The notes beneath the pieces are model-generated. The model searched no databases. It saw only the letters and a list, made by a program, of their open reading frames with translations, and had not been told where the DNA came from. From Oscillospiraceae bacterium (GTDB taxonomy: Bacteria > Bacillota > Clostridia > Oscillospirales > Oscillospiraceae): a stretch of 5,471 bases of DNA. Location of the stretch: assembly GCA_017378975.1 (NCBI GenBank), contig JAFNXT010000217.1, forward strand, positions 1 to 5,471, given 5' to 3'. Made by a program: the position numbers and the translations under genes. Position 1 is the first letter of the stretch; each line of letters begins with the position of its first letter. Shown here one piece after another: positions 5,461 to 5,471 of this stretch.

Positions 5461-5471
5461 ATGGGGAGATC

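Larger units (their letters stand above)
5191..5471. other. Gene-free stretch packed with short hairpin and direct repeats
   Basis: No frame with coding character is seen here. With the hairpin before it, the gene-free stretch spans about 340 bases to the window edge. It is unusually GC-rich and almost wholly made of repeat pieces: two 29-base direct repeats, three or four GTAG-led hairpins in both orientations, and one perfect palindrome. It resembles the mosaic intergenic repeats of gut Clostridia genomes (recollection, not checked here). It may continue beyond the right edge. Confidence 0.7.

Noticed and set aside
5191..5471. CRISPR array
   Set aside because: There are only two copies of the 29-base repeat, 183 bases apart, with hairpin elements rather than uniform spacers between them.
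5191..5471. tRNA or known riboswitch
   Set aside because: The hairpins are isolated simple stems; no cloverleaf, T-loop consensus or recognised riboswitch core was seen.

Overview
The window looks like a chromosomal segment from a low-to-moderate GC Clostridia-type Firmicute, probably an anaerobic gut or rumen lineage. This rests on strong AAGGAG-type ribosome binding sites, an extended -10 (TGnTATACT) promoter style, a PrsW-type membrane protease, an EamA permease, and GC-rich 'GTAGGGG' hairpin repeats of a kind I associate with such genomes. No rRNA, tRNA or marker gene is present, so the taxonomic guess is inference.

Layout. From 4036 down to 1, three genes run on the minus strand as a tight unit. 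The first is a 220-residue membrane protein of unknown family with about seven transmembrane segments (3374-4036). The second is a 212-residue PrsW/CPBP-like intramembrane protease homologue (2748-3386) that overlaps the first by 13 bases. The third is a very large exported protein (2731 to beyond the left edge; 910 residues visible) that starts 16 bases after the protease stop. The large protein has a signal peptide, a helical N-terminal half, a strongly hydrophobic patch at residues 425-493, and several copies of a beta-rich motif (PDGY...D[IL]N...Y[IL]xY) resembling MABP/beta-prism repeats. A long open frame on the plus strand at 656-2776 is the antisense shadow of this gene, not a gene.

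The 4037-4258 region is a divergent promoter region. Each side has an extended -10 of the form TGnTATACT, with a dyad between them and a second dyad in the leader of the plus-strand gene. The plus-strand gene (4259-5131) is a complete EamA-family DMT permease.

From 5132 to 5471 there is no gene. The stretch holds a perfect 15-bp hairpin (terminator-like) and then a dense mosaic of short repeats: two 29-base near-identical direct repeats, at least three 'GTAG + immediate stem' hairpins whose arms differ in sequence but stay paired, and a perfect 9-bp palindrome.

How the genes may work together (inference): the gene order suggests a membrane-embedded module in which the PrsW-like protease and the seven-helix protein process, release, sense or export the large secreted, possibly membrane-inserting protein encoded last. 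This three-gene cassette is the best candidate for something undescribed in the window. The EamA gene is transcribed away from it and is probably unrelated.
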